Source of the DNA: Altererythrobacter sp. H2
GTDB lineage: Bacteria > Pseudomonadota > Alphaproteobacteria > Sphingomonadales > Sphingomonadaceae
Length of the DNA: 64,000 bases
Assembly: GCF_035319885.1 (NCBI RefSeq)
Contig: NZ_CP141285.1
Location: forward strand, 1,426,001 to 1,490,000
Direction of reading: 5' to 3'
The stretch's first letter is position 1. Every line of letters starts with the position of its first letter. Under the pieces are notes generated by a model. The model had not been told where the DNA came from, did no database searches, and saw nothing but the letters and a program-made list of their open reading frames with translations. Positions 24,647-33,281 of the stretch are shown here, piece after piece. The position numbers and the translations under genes were made by a program.

Positions 24647-25723
24647 ATGGCAAATCGCGCAAGTGTGATGGACATAAAGTCACTGCCCGAAGCCATTGAG
24701 TGGCAGGCTCGCCATGCCGAGGAGGGCGGGGCACCCGGAACTGCGCGGGTGATCCGGGGCCTGATGGCTGTGCTCGCCAGCGATACCGCAACCGGGCGGC
24801 GCATGGCCGGGTGGCAGGGGCTGACCCTGAAGGATGCCATGCCGCTGCGGATCAACGGGGGCCTGCACAACCTGGTGCTGACCGGTGCGGACACCCGGCT
24901 GGGCGCGGTCTATCGCGGCGACTTGACGGACCAGCACGCGATCGATGCGCTGGTGCGCGAGGTGGTGGAGCGGTTCGATGCGCGCCTGCTGCCGTGGCTC
25001 GACGGGCCGCCGCAGACCAACGAGGCGGGTCGTTCCGCCAGCGTGATGGCGGGGCTGCTGTGGCTGGCGCAGCGGGTTTCGCCGCGTTTCGAAATGCTCG
25101 AACTGGGCGCAAGTGCTGGCATCAACACCATGATGGAACGCTATTTCTACGATCTGGGCGGGGTCACCGTCGGCCCGGCGGACAGCCCGATGCGGATCGT
25201 ACCTGAGTGGCGCGGGCCGACACCGCCACACGCAACGCCGGAGATTGTCTCGATCCGCGGGTGCGACGTGTCGCCGGTCAACCTGGCCGAGCCGGAGGCG
25301 GCGCTGCTGCTGAAAAGCTACGTCTGGCCCGAAGCGGCCGAGCGGATGGCGCGGATCGACGCGGCCGCCCTGCTGGCCCGCCAGTCCCCGCCCGAGGTGG
25401 TGCAGCAGGACGCCGCCGCCTTCGTGCAGGAGGCTCTGGCGCGCCCCCAACAATCCGGCGTGACGCGGGTGCTGTTCCACTCGATCGTGTGGCAATACGT
25501 TCCGGATGACCAGCAGGAGGCGGTCACGGCGGCGATGGCTGAGGCCGCGCAGTCAGCCAGCGCGGACCGGCCGCTGGCGTGGATCACGCTGGAAACCAAC
25601 CGCGCGACCTTCCGCCATGAATTGCACGTGCGTTACTGGCCTGAAGGCGAGGAACCGGCCCTGCTCGCCTGCGCTCATCCGCATGGCGCATGGGTGGAGT
25701 GGCTGGCGGGGCAGGAACCCTAG
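24647..25723 (+). CDS. DUF2332 family protein
   Basis: A 358-residue soluble protein matching the DUF2332 pattern. It has an N-terminal helical region, [22 protein letters not shown] (about residue 155), GCDVSPVNL near residue 205, and a C-terminal [16 protein letters not shown] block. The glycine-rich LELGASAG followed by an acidic/aromatic helix resembles the SAM-binding motif of class I methyltransferases, but no activity is established for the family. The ATG at 24647 has GGAAAGGGGCAGGGG upstream. It ends 4 bp inside the convergent hydrolase gene. Confidence 0.8.
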   Translation: MANRASVMDIKSLPEAIEWQARHAEEGGAPGTARVIRGLMAVLASDTATGRRMAGWQGLTLKDAMPLRINGGLHNLVLTGADTRLGAVYRGDLTDQHAIDALVREVVERFDARLLPWLDGPPQTNEAGRSASVMAGLLWLAQRVSPRFEMLELGASAGINTMMERYFYDLGGVTVGPADSPMRIVPEWRGPTPPHATPEIVSIRGCDVSPVNLAEPEAALLLKSYVWPEAAERMARIDAAALLARQSPPEVVQQDAAAFVQEALARPQQSGVTRVLFHSIVWQYVPDDQQEAVTAAMAEAAQSASADRPLAWITLETNRATFRHELHVRYWPEGEEPALLACAHPHGAWVEWLAGQEP

Positions 25724-26616
25724 CCGAGCCGAGCGAGAAACCGCTCCATTGCCGCATTGACCCGGTCCGGGGCCTGCCAGGTCAGGAAGTGACCGCAATC
25801 GGGGATTGTCTCCAGCGTCAGGTCGGTCACGAATTCGTCCAGCCCATCGATATTGCGGGGGGTCAGCGCATGGTCGTCAAGCGCCCAGATCACCAGCGTC
25901 GGGATCGTCAGCACCGGCACACGCGGCAGCTTTGCGTCTGCGGGAATGGTGTAGGGTGCGTCTTCCGGCGGCACGGCAAGGGGCGTGGCGCGATACCAGT
26001 TGATCATCGCCAGCGCCGCCTCGCCGTCCGCCCAGTCGGCCAGCACGCGCTCGCGCTCCTCCGGATCATCCTCGGGCAGGGCGCCGGTGCCATTGCCCGT
26101 GCCGCCGACCAGCGCCAGCAGGCCGTGCTGGCGGACTTCGTCATCGCGGGAAGTGTCGCGATAGAGGCGCATGTACTGCCCCGCCGCGCGCTGGGCCGGA
26201 TCGGTCCACAGCAGCCGGGCATAGATGACCGGATGGGCCGCATTGCACAGGATTGCGCGTTCGACCCGGCTGCCTTGCCCTCTCAGGGCCACGGCCCAGG
26301 CGAGCGCGCCGCCCCAGTCATGCCCGACGATGGTGAAACGTTCGACCCCCAGCGCATCGGCCAGCAGAAACACGTCGCCGATCAGTTCGGACGGAGCATA
26401 GCGCTCCACCGCTTGCGGCCTGGACGAGCCGCGATAGCCGCGCTGGTCGGGCGCGATGCAGCGGAACCGGTCCGAAAAACGCGCGATCTGATAGCGCCAG
26501 GTGCGGTGGCTTTCGGGAAAGCCGTGGAGGAAGATCAGCACCGGGCCTTCACGCGGCCCCGAGTCCACCACGTCCAGTTCGATCCCGTTGGCGAGCGTGA
26601 CCCGCACCTGCTCCAT
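25720..26616 (-). CDS. Alpha/beta hydrolase, epoxide-hydrolase-like
   Basis: A 298-residue product of the alpha/beta-hydrolase fold with FLHGFPESHRTW (oxyanion hole HGFP, about residue 30), an Asp nucleophile in VGHDWGGALAW (about residue 99), an acidic residue in VIWALDDHALTP, and the catalytic His in IPDCGHFLTWQ near the C-terminus. An Asp nucleophile with HGFPES is typical of soluble epoxide hydrolases and haloalkane dehalogenases; the cap region suggests the former. It lies 5 bp downstream of the SDR gene, so both are probably co-transcribed. Confidence 0.88.
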   Translation of the reverse strand: MEQVRVTLANGIELDVVDSGPREGPVLIFLHGFPESHRTWRYQIARFSDRFRCIAPDQRGYRGSSRPQAVERYAPSELIGDVFLLADALGVERFTIVGHDWGGALAWAVALRGQGSRVERAILCNAAHPVIYARLLWTDPAQRAAGQYMRLYRDTSRDDEVRQHGLLALVGGTGNGTGALPEDDPEERERVLADWADGEAALAMINWYRATPLAVPPEDAPYTIPADAKLPRVPVLTIPTLVIWALDDHALTPRNIDGLDEFVTDLTLETIPDCGHFLTWQAPDRVNAAMERFLARLG

Positions 26617-26621
26617 CGCGG

Positions 26622-27437
26622 TCAGCCGTCCGCTTCCATCTTGTCCATGTAGCCGCCTGCGACCATGGCCGCGACCTGATCGAACAGGGCATCGGGCGTC
26701 CGCCGCATCTCGCCCATCGCCTGCTCCATGCCTTCCGCCACGATGATTTCGCGGGTTCCGGCTGCCACCGCATCAAGCATGGTCTTGGCCGCCTCACCTG
26801 CCGGGATGCCGTTGTCGATCACGGAATCGCTGCGCCCGCGCTTGCTGCCGTCGGCGCTCAGCGCATTGCGGCTGACATTGGTGGCAATCGAGCCGGGGTA
26901 GATCGTGTGGACCTGTACCCCGTCAATCGAAAGCTCCGCCCGCAGCGCGTCGGCATAGCCTGCCAACCCGAACTTGGCGGCGGAATAGGCCGTCCGCATC
27001 GGTACCCCGACCTTGCCGGCGATCGAGCTGATGAACAACAGGTGCCCGGTCCGCTGCGCGGTCATGTGCGGCAGCAGCGCCTGGGTGTGGGCGATCTGGG
27101 CGACCAGATCGATTTCGATAATGTCGCGGTAGACCTGCATCGCGGTGCGGGTGGCGCGGCTGCGCTGCGAAACGCCGGCGTTGGCGACGAATCCGTCGAT
27201 CCCGCCGGACCATGCGATGGCTTGCTCGGTGGCGGCCAGCATCGCCGGCTCGTCGCGCACGTCGAACGGCAGGAGCAGCGTTTCGGTCGGGATGGTCGCC
27301 GCCACTTCTGCCAGCCGCGCCTCGTCCCGGCCCGACAGGATCACCCGCGCCCCGCGTGCGCCGAGTTCGGTGGCGAGTGCTGCGCCAATGCCGCTCGACG
27401 CGCCAGTGATCCACCAGCATTGCCCGTGATAGCTCAT
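26622..27437 (-). CDS. Short-chain dehydrogenase/reductase
   Basis: A 271-residue classical SDR: TGASSGIGAALA cofactor motif near residue 11, NAG in FVANAGVSQ, the catalytic Ser in LLFISSIAGK and the Tyr-x3-Lys pair in TAYSAAKFGL. Substrate unknown. The open frame extends about 145 codons further upstream, but the extra sequence is not SDR-like. The ATG at 27437 has an AAGGAGAG ribosome binding site. The stop lies 5 bp before the hydrolase start. Confidence 0.9.
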   Translation of the reverse strand: MSYHGQCWWITGASSGIGAALATELGARGARVILSGRDEARLAEVAATIPTETLLLPFDVRDEPAMLAATEQAIAWSGGIDGFVANAGVSQRSRATRTAMQVYRDIIEIDLVAQIAHTQALLPHMTAQRTGHLLFISSIAGKVGVPMRTAYSAAKFGLAGYADALRAELSIDGVQVHTIYPGSIATNVSRNALSADGSKRGRSDSVIDNGIPAGEAAKTMLDAVAAGTREIIVAEGMEQAMGEMRRTPDALFDQVAAMVAGGYMDKMEADG

Positions 27438-27460
27438 GTTCTCTCCTTGTTGCCCGTCTC

Positions 27461-28348
27461 TCAGGGATAGCTGACCGTCATCGGCTCGGCGGGGATCGGG
27501 ATGTATTCTTCCGCGTCGCCCGGGACCAGCGGAAAGCGGCCCGCCTGCCAGTCGTCCCGCGCCTGCATGATCCGGTCCCGGCTGGAGCTGACGAAGTTCC
27601 ACCATACGTGCCGCTTGCTCGCGAAAGCCTCGCCGCCAAGCAGCATGACCCGCCCGCCGCGCCCGCTGGCCAGGGTCATCACCTTGCCCGGCTCGAGCAC
27701 GGTCAGCGCGTACAGGCCGAGCGGCTGGCCATCCACGCTGGCCTCGCCCCCGACCAGCATCACCGCGCGCTCGTCGGCGCTGATTTCGACCGGAAGCGAC
27801 GATGATGAATTCAGCACGATGTCGGCGTAGATCGTGTGGGCATGGGTGGTGGTCGGGGCACGTGCGCCCCACAATTCGCCCATGATAACCGTGGCACTGG
27901 CACCGCCGGCTTCGACCACGGGCAGGTTGTTCACAGCCTCGAAAGCGGGGTCGATTTCCTCCCTCCCGTCCGGCAGGGCGAGCCAGGTCTGCATCCCGTA
28001 AAGCCTTGGTCCGTTTGCTCTTTCCTGTTCAGGGCTGCGCTCGGAATGGACGATCCCGCGCCCGGCGGTCATCAGGTTCACCTGGCCCGGACGGATCGTG
28101 GCAAAGGTGCCCAGGCTGTCGCGATGGTCGATGGCGCCCGCATGGTCTCCGGCAAACAGCCAGGTCACTGTCGCCAGGTTGATATGGGGATGGGGCCGCA
28201 CGTCCATGCCTGTGCCGATGTCGAGTTCAGCAGGGCCGAACTGGTCAACAAAGATGAACGGCCCGACCATCGTCCGCTCCCGCGCCGGAAGCGCGCGGCG
28301 GACCTGGAACTGGCCGAGATCGTGGGTAACGGGGGTGATGATCTGCAT
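27461..28348 (-). CDS. Pirin family protein
   Basis: A 295-residue two-cupin protein. The N-terminal cupin has the pirin metal-site pattern: FDQFGPAEL-type FVDQFGPAELD, DVRPHPHINLATVTWLFAG and HRDSLG. This block is followed by AGRGIVHSERSPEQE. Members act as quercetinases, redox sensors or transcription cofactors; which one applies here cannot be told. It lies 23 bp upstream of the SDR gene and 31 bp downstream of the AraC regulator, all on the minus strand. Confidence 0.93.
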   Translation of the reverse strand: MQIITPVTHDLGQFQVRRALPARERTMVGPFIFVDQFGPAELDIGTGMDVRPHPHINLATVTWLFAGDHAGAIDHRDSLGTFATIRPGQVNLMTAGRGIVHSERSPEQERANGPRLYGMQTWLALPDGREEIDPAFEAVNNLPVVEAGGASATVIMGELWGARAPTTTHAHTIYADIVLNSSSSLPVEISADERAVMLVGGEASVDGQPLGLYALTVLEPGKVMTLASGRGGRVMLLGGEAFASKRHVWWNFVSSSRDRIMQARDDWQAGRFPLVPGDAEEYIPIPAEPMTVSYP

Positions 28349-28379
28349 GGCGACAGACTCCCCGCGCAGGGCGGGCGAG

Positions 28380-29219
28380 TCAATCCTCGTACTTGCTTTC
28401 TTCGCGCAGCTTGAGCCCGGCAGTCTGGAGCGGGGTCATCGCATGGGCAAACACTGATGGTGTCATCCCGGTGAACCGCCTGAATTCGCGTCCGAGGTGA
28501 GACTGGTCATAGTACCGCAGGGCGGCCAGATCCTGTTCGGTCGGGCTGCTGAAGCCGCGCATCGCGGTCGCCATGTCGAGGAACCGGCTGCGGCGCAGAA
28601 TGGCCTTGGGGGTGAGCCCGAACCCGGCCTGGCACCGCCGCGCGAACTGCCGCATGGACAAGCCGAGCTCCTCGGCAATGTCCTCGATCCGGCGGGTCGG
28701 GTCGGTCCGGGCGATCACTTCGAACCGGGCCAGCTTGTCGTCCACCTTGCGCCGCCCGATCCGGTCGAGCCGCACGCGCAGGGCTTGCTCCAGCGCGGTG
28801 ATCTTGCCGGTGTCGTCATCTGCCTCGTCCATCGCCGCTTCGAGGTGGCTGGTGGGCGTGTGCCAGACTTCGTCCAGCCGCAGCAGCCGGTCAGCATAGT
28901 CCTGGTGCGAGGCATGGAATAGTGCGCGCCACCCGCTCGGACGCAGGGCCGCGCCGGCCACGCAGAAGCTGCCCCTGACCCGCACCTTGAACGGCAGGCC
29001 GTTGGCGCCGAAAAACAGCGAGCGGCCCGGCTGGCTCCAGACCTGCGGGGCGATCTCGCCGGCCCAGTCGCCCTTGATCAGCACCCGGATGAAGGCGGTT
29101 TCGGAGAGCAGGAAATCCTTGATTACCAGCTCATCGGGCAGCTCGGCCTCGAAGACGTAGAAGCGCCGCACGTAAGGCGCGAGGTCGGGCGAGGGCCGGT
29201 ATGTGCGCGACAGCAGCAT
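28380..29219 (-). CDS. AraC-family transcriptional regulator
   Basis: A 279-residue product with an N-terminal beta-rich ligand-binding domain (about residues 1-140) and a C-terminal double helix-turn-helix: IEDIAEELGLSMRQFARRCQAGFGLTPK and YDQSHLGREFRRFTGMTPSVF, the second being the AraC signature helix. It lies immediately upstream of pirin, the SDR and the hydrolase and may control them. No inducer can be assigned. Confidence 0.9.
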   Translation of the reverse strand: MLLSRTYRPSPDLAPYVRRFYVFEAELPDELVIKDFLLSETAFIRVLIKGDWAGEIAPQVWSQPGRSLFFGANGLPFKVRVRGSFCVAGAALRPSGWRALFHASHQDYADRLLRLDEVWHTPTSHLEAAMDEADDDTGKITALEQALRVRLDRIGRRKVDDKLARFEVIARTDPTRRIEDIAEELGLSMRQFARRCQAGFGLTPKAILRRSRFLDMATAMRGFSSPTEQDLAALRYYDQSHLGREFRRFTGMTPSVFAHAMTPLQTAGLKLREESKYED

Positions 29220-29227
29220 CGGGCGGG

Positions 29228-29506
29228 CTAGCCGGCTTCTCCCGGAGCGAAAGCGCGGATGGCCAGGGCATGGACCCGCTGCCCGGGAATGTCGCCCAGC
29301 ACGCGGTTGACCATCCGCTGGCGCTCCAGCCGCGACTTGCCGGTGAATGCACCGCTTTCGATCACCACGGTGAAATGCGATTCGCCGCTGCCGTCATCGC
29401 CTGAATGGCCGTGATGGCTGGCGCTGTCGTTGATCACCTCCAGCCGCTCTGGCGTGAACGCCTCGCGCAGCAGGGTTTCCATTTCATTCTGCACGGTTCG
29501 CCTCAT
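29228..29506 (-). CDS. BolA family protein
   Basis: BolA proteins partner with monothiol glutaredoxins in Fe-S cluster trafficking. The 92-residue product shows the class II KH-like fold: an N-terminal helix (TLLREAFTPERLEVIND), a His/Gly-rich loop SASHHGHSGDDGSGESHFTVVI containing cluster-ligand histidines, and the helix RLERQRMVNRVLGDIPGQRVHALAI. An ATG at 29530 would add eight residues. It is divergent from the J-domain gene. Confidence 0.92.
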   Translation of the reverse strand: MRRTVQNEMETLLREAFTPERLEVINDSASHHGHSGDDGSGESHFTVVIESGAFTGKSRLERQRMVNRVLGDIPGQRVHALAIRAFAPGEAG

Positions 29507-29558
29507 GGCGCTGTTCTTGGGGGTTTCCATCGGGCTTGTCCATGCCCATCAAGGCGCA

Positions 29559-30152
29559 GTGAAGCAGACGCGATTCCATGGCCGTTTCGAACCCCAGGGC
29601 CGCCGGTGCGAGGCACCCGGATGCCTCGAGCAGGGCGAGTTCCGCGCACCCGGCAACCGGGGCAACGGGTTTGACGGGCCGGGTGACTGGCGCTGGTTCT
29701 GCCTCGACCATGTCCGCGCCTTCAACGCCGCCTACAATTTCTTCGAAGGGATGAGCGCGGAAGAAATCCTCGCGGCACAGTCCCCGGTGGCGGGCTGGGC
29801 CGGCGAAAGCCGCGCCTTCCGCCCCACGGCGGGCATCGATGAGGTGCCGCGCTGGGCCGACTATGCCGATCCGCTCGACGCCATCGGCGCGCGGGCGGCC
29901 GGGGTTCGCAGCCGCGCCGAACGGGCCGCGCGCATGGCAATGGACGGCTGCTTCACACCTGCCGAGGCCGATGCGCTGGAGGTCATGGGGCTGGGCCTCG
30001 AAACCGACTTGCGCGGCCTGAGACAGCGTTATTCCGAGCTTGTCCGCCGCTACCACCCGGACCGCAACGGGGGCGATCGCAAGTTCGAAGTGCGGCTCAA
30101 CCGGGTGGTCGAGGCCTACCAGCTGCTGCGCAAGAGCCGCGTCTTCGCCTGA
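29559..30152 (+). CDS. J-domain (DnaJ-like) co-chaperone
   Basis: A 197-residue protein with a C-terminal J domain: LRQRYSELVRRYHPDRNGGD (HPD motif near residue 167) followed by the final helix. The N-terminal half has a conserved Cys pair (CEAPGC) and PGDWRWFCLDHVRAFNAAYNFF, a zinc-finger-like block typical of alphaproteobacterial J proteins near bolA. GTG at 29559 is chosen because the conserved sequence starts KQTRFHGRFEP; upstream residues are only open frame through bolA. It likely recruits DnaK to a specific client. Confidence 0.9.
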   Translation: MKQTRFHGRFEPQGRRCEAPGCLEQGEFRAPGNRGNGFDGPGDWRWFCLDHVRAFNAAYNFFEGMSAEEILAAQSPVAGWAGESRAFRPTAGIDEVPRWADYADPLDAIGARAAGVRSRAERAARMAMDGCFTPAEADALEVMGLGLETDLRGLRQRYSELVRRYHPDRNGGDRKFEVRLNRVVEAYQLLRKSRVFA

Positions 30153-30782
30153 TCAGCTGCCACTTGCCTCGGCAATCAGCGCAGCATCCACGGCAAGCCC
30201 CTCCTGATAGCGCGGGCGCGCCGTGCACCGCTCGACATAGGCGCGGAATGCGGGCCGTTCCGGGATCGAGCCGAACCGAAGGCCCCAGATGAACTGGCTG
30301 CCGACATAGGTATCCGCCATGGTGAAGCGCTTGCCGCAAACGTAATCGTTGGTGGAAAACCAGGCGTCGAGGGAGTCCAGCGTCCGCTCCAGGCTGCCGA
30401 ATCCGGCCATGCCCGATTTGCCCTCTGGAACCTCCCAGCCCATCGACTGCGCCACGACCGCCTGTTCCAGCGGGCCGGCGGCAAAGAACAGCCAGCGGAA
30501 ATAGCTCGCCTTTTCATGCGCGTCGGGCAGCAGGCCGGCCGCGGGATGGGTTTCGGCCAGGTAATGGCAGATCGCGGCGCACTCGGTCACCACGTGATCA
30601 TGCCCCCCGTGATGGTGGACCAGCGTCGGCACCTTGTTCATCGGGTTGAGTTCGGCCAGCACCGCGGGGCGGGTGGCCCAGTCGAACACGACCTGATCGT
30701 AATCGGCCCCTGCCTCGTGCAGCGCCCAGCGGGCGATCTGGCCCCGGCTCATGGCGACGGTGTAGAAGGTGAATTGAGCCAT
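30153..30782 (-). CDS. Glutathione S-transferase family protein
   Basis: A 209-residue product with the thioredoxin-like N-terminal domain (TFYTVAMSRGQIARWALHEAG, NKVPTLVHH with the cis-Pro, TECAAICHYLAE) and the all-helical C-terminal domain (KRFTMADTYVG). The active residue is probably the Ser in AMSRG. Substrate unknown. It ends adjacent to the J-domain gene (convergent). Confidence 0.92.
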   Translation of the reverse strand: MAQFTFYTVAMSRGQIARWALHEAGADYDQVVFDWATRPAVLAELNPMNKVPTLVHHHGGHDHVVTECAAICHYLAETHPAAGLLPDAHEKASYFRWLFFAAGPLEQAVVAQSMGWEVPEGKSGMAGFGSLERTLDSLDAWFSTNDYVCGKRFTMADTYVGSQFIWGLRFGSIPERPAFRAYVERCTARPRYQEGLAVDAALIAEASGS

Positions 30783-30863
30783 GGTGTGGGTCCTTTGGAT
30801 CGGTTCCGGGTTGCAGTATCTGTGCGAAACGGGGGCGGGCAGAGCAACTGCCGATAGTGAGGT

Positions 30864-31340
30864 TCAGCCCGCAGCGGCGGCCTCTATCGCTGCGTGATCG
30901 ATTTTCCGCATGGTCATCATGGCAGCGAATGCGCGCTGCGCCACCGCGCCGCCTTGCGCCATGGCCTCTGTCAGGACGCGCGGGGTGATCTGCCAGTTCA
31001 CGCCCCAGCGGTCCTTGCACCAGCCGCAGGCGCTTTCCGCTCCGCCATTGCCGACAATCGCGTCCCAGTACCGGTCGGTTTCCTCCTGGGAGTCGGTGGC
31101 GATCTGGAAGGAGAACGCCTCGGTCTGCGGAAAGACCGGCCCTCCGTTCAGACCGATGCAGGGAATACCGCAAACGGTGAACTCGACGGTCAGGACATCG
31201 CCTGCCTTGCCAGAAGGATAATCGCCCGGGGCCCGGTGCAGGGCATTGACCGCACTGTCGGGAAACACGCTGGCGTAGAACCGCGCGGCGTCCTCTGCCT
31301 GGGTGTCGTACCAGACGCAGATCGTGTTCTTGGCGGTCAT
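30864..31340 (-). CDS. VOC family protein (PhnB-like)
   Basis: A 158-residue protein beginning ICVWYDTQAEDAARFYASVF, with FTVCGIPCIGLNGGPVF and the closing CGWCKDRWGVNWQITP. This is the PhnB/3-demethylubiquinone-methyltransferase-like branch of the vicinal oxygen chelate superfamily. No catalytic role is established for this branch. It is the last gene of a three-gene minus-strand unit with ATGA overlaps. Confidence 0.9.
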   Translation of the reverse strand: MTAKNTICVWYDTQAEDAARFYASVFPDSAVNALHRAPGDYPSGKAGDVLTVEFTVCGIPCIGLNGGPVFPQTEAFSFQIATDSQEETDRYWDAIVGNGGAESACGWCKDRWGVNWQITPRVLTEAMAQGGAVAQRAFAAMMTMRKIDHAAIEAAAAG

Positions 31341-32137
31341 GGCCGTGCTCCTACCAGGCCGAAAATGGCGCCATGCGGGTCGATCGCGGTCAGACTGTAA
31401 TCACCGCCGGGTATCTCCACCGGCTCGACCAGCAGCGAACCGCCGCTCTGCGCTATAGCGCCCGCCGCACGGTCGATGTCCGGCACCCGGAAGTAATAGG
31501 TCCAGCCGGGCTGAGGCAGCTCGGGGGGCTTCGGCATGACTGCCCCCAGCATGAAACGCTTATCGCTGACCCAGAGGAACTCGTATTTGCCCGTTGGCCC
31601 CATATCGAGATCGCCGACCTGCTCCCATCCGAACAGCGCGCCGTAGAATGCCTTCGCCTCAGCCGGATCATCCGATGCCAGCTCGTTCCAGGCGCAATGG
31701 CCCAGCTTCGGCTCGGTCGCAGCGAAGCTGTGACTTGTTTCGTCCGATGCCCCGCGCATGATGTAGAACGGCGCGCCCTGCGGATCAGCCACCATGGCCA
31801 TCCGGCCCACGCCGTCGATGTCCATCGGCGGCATCTGCACCGCGCCGCCAGCGGCACTGATCTGCTGCACGGCTACGTCCACGTCATCGACCGCGATGTA
31901 GCCGAGCCATATCGGCCGCGCGCCGTGCTCTACCATCTCGGCGGTCAGGGCCATGTACCCGCCCACACCGTCAGCTGGATCGCCGCCCGGTCGGGAAGAG
32001 AAAAAGCGGTAATCCATGTCCGGCTGGCCGGCTGAACTGCTGCTCCAGCCGATCACCTTGCCGTAGAAATCTGCCGCCGCATCGGCATCCGCCGTGAGCA
32101 GTTCATACCAGATGAAATCGCCTTGCCGATTGCTCAT
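31337..32137 (-). CDS. VOC family protein with two glyoxalase-like domains
   Basis: A 266-residue protein with two tandem VOC modules: residues 1-125 (GDFIWYELLTADADAAADFYGKVIGW) and 135-266 (CAWNELASDDPAEAKAFYGALFGW). Both show the beta-alpha-beta-beta-beta order. Such two-module proteins may bind metal or antibiotics; no substrate can be assigned. It overlaps its neighbours by ATGA at both ends. Confidence 0.9.
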   Translation of the reverse strand: MSNRQGDFIWYELLTADADAAADFYGKVIGWSSSSAGQPDMDYRFFSSRPGGDPADGVGGYMALTAEMVEHGARPIWLGYIAVDDVDVAVQQISAAGGAVQMPPMDIDGVGRMAMVADPQGAPFYIMRGASDETSHSFAATEPKLGHCAWNELASDDPAEAKAFYGALFGWEQVGDLDMGPTGKYEFLWVSDKRFMLGAVMPKPPELPQPGWTYYFRVPDIDRAAGAIAQSGGSLLVEPVEIPGGDYSLTAIDPHGAIFGLVGARP

Positions 32138-32511
32138 GGCCGTTCCTCTGCAAGCTCCTCGACCGGGCTGAAGCCGCCGAAGATCATCCGCTTGCCGTCA
32201 AACGGCATCGGGTTCTTTTCCGGGTCCATCCGCTCATCCTTGAAATCGGGCGACATCATCTTCGCCATGGCCGCATCGCGCGTGGCCTTGTCGGGCCACT
32301 CGATCCAGCTGAACACGATCTCCTCGTCGTCCTCGGCCTTGACCGCCATGCGGAAGTCGGTCGTCTTGCCAGTGGGCACATCATCGCCCCAGCATTCGAT
32401 GACCCGGGTGGCGCCCATCTCGATGAACAGGCCGTCTGCCCCGTGGGCATGATCGATGAACTTCTGCCGGTTGCCGGCGGGTACTGCGATCACGAAACCG
32501 TCGATGTACAT
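32134..32511 (-). CDS. DUF1428 family protein
   Basis: A 125-residue protein of the dimeric alpha/beta-barrel (EthD/ABM-like) type, starting MYIDGFVIAVPAGNRQKFID with ECWGDDVPTGKTTDF and a closing MPFDGKRMIFGGF. The family has no proven function. The ATG at 32511 is set by an AGGAGAGG ribosome binding site. It is the first gene of the DUF1428-VOC-VOC unit and diverges from the HxlR regulator across 74 bp. Confidence 0.9.
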   Translation of the reverse strand: MYIDGFVIAVPAGNRQKFIDHAHGADGLFIEMGATRVIECWGDDVPTGKTTDFRMAVKAEDDEEIVFSWIEWPDKATRDAAMAKMMSPDFKDERMDPEKNPMPFDGKRMIFGGFSPVEELAEERP

Positions 32512-32568
32512 ATAGCCTCTCCTGTACTTGCTTGACCGGGATTGGACATTGCCACGGGTGATGCCATC

Positions 32569-32606
32569 AGTTACGAAAGTCAACTATGAAGTTACAAAAA
32601 GAAACT
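32569..32606. promoter_or_regulatory. Paired operators for the HxlR regulator
   Basis: The 17-bp pattern AGTTAC-N7-AACT occurs twice in direct orientation, at 32569-32585 and 32590-32606. The centres are exactly 21 bp (two helical turns) apart. Each copy has dyad ends AGTT/AACT. The second copy overlaps the first codons of the HxlR gene and the first lies against its ribosome binding region, a position that suits autorepression and control of the divergent unit. Confidence 0.6.
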
Positions 32607-33281
32607 AAGAATGCGACGAACGGACATGGCCGCTGGTACGGTGACGCCTGCGGGACGGCGTTCGGCATGGAGCTGCTGGGCGAACGCTGGGCCCTGCTCA
32701 TCGTCAGGGAGCTAATGCTCGGGGCGCGGCGCTTTTCCGACCTTCGCGCCAGCTTGCCCGGAATCAGCGCCAAGGTGCTGACGGAACGGCTGGACAGCCT
32801 GGAAGATGCGGGCGTCCTCATCCGGCGCCTCTTGCCGCCACCGGGCAAGGTGCAGGTCTACGAGCTGACCGCGTGGGGTTATGCCGCCGAGCCGCTGATC
32901 CAGGAACTCGGGCGCTGGGCCGCCAAATCGAGCGGGCATGATCCCTTGCTGCCGCTGTCACCGGTCTCGCTGATGCTCTCGCTCAGGACGATGGCTGACT
33001 ATACGCGGACCGGCTCCGTTGCTGGCCGGGTTGGCTTCGTAATCGGGGAGGAATCGTTTGTAGCGGCTCCCGGTCCGGGCGACCTGCCGATCCGGCGGGG
33101 CGGAGTCGACGGGGCGGACGCGGTATTCCGCGCGCCCGCCGCTTCGCCCATCGCGGCCGGCATTTACGCGGGTGTGCCGTGGAGCGTGCTTGAGGCGGAG
33201 GCGGGCCTGCGGATCGAGGGCAATCGCGATCTGGCGATGCGGTTCGTTTCGCTGTTCTCGCTGCCGGAGAAGATCGCTTAG
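32586..33281 (+). CDS. HxlR-type winged-helix transcriptional regulator
   Basis: A 231-residue protein. Residues 20-110 form the HxlR winged helix (ERWALLIVRELMLGARRFSDLRASLPGISAKVLTERLDSLEDAGVL), followed by a larger C-terminal domain resembling an SCP2-like ligand module. It is divergent from the DUF1428-VOC-VOC unit, its likely target. The stop overlaps the convergent MpaB-like gene by 4 bp. Confidence 0.9.
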   Translation: MKLQKETKNATNGHGRWYGDACGTAFGMELLGERWALLIVRELMLGARRFSDLRASLPGISAKVLTERLDSLEDAGVLIRRLLPPPGKVQVYELTAWGYAAEPLIQELGRWAAKSSGHDPLLPLSPVSLMLSLRTMADYTRTGSVAGRVGFVIGEESFVAAPGPGDLPIRRGGVDGADAVFRAPAASPIAAGIYAGVPWSVLEAEAGLRIEGNRDLAMRFVSLFSLPEKIA

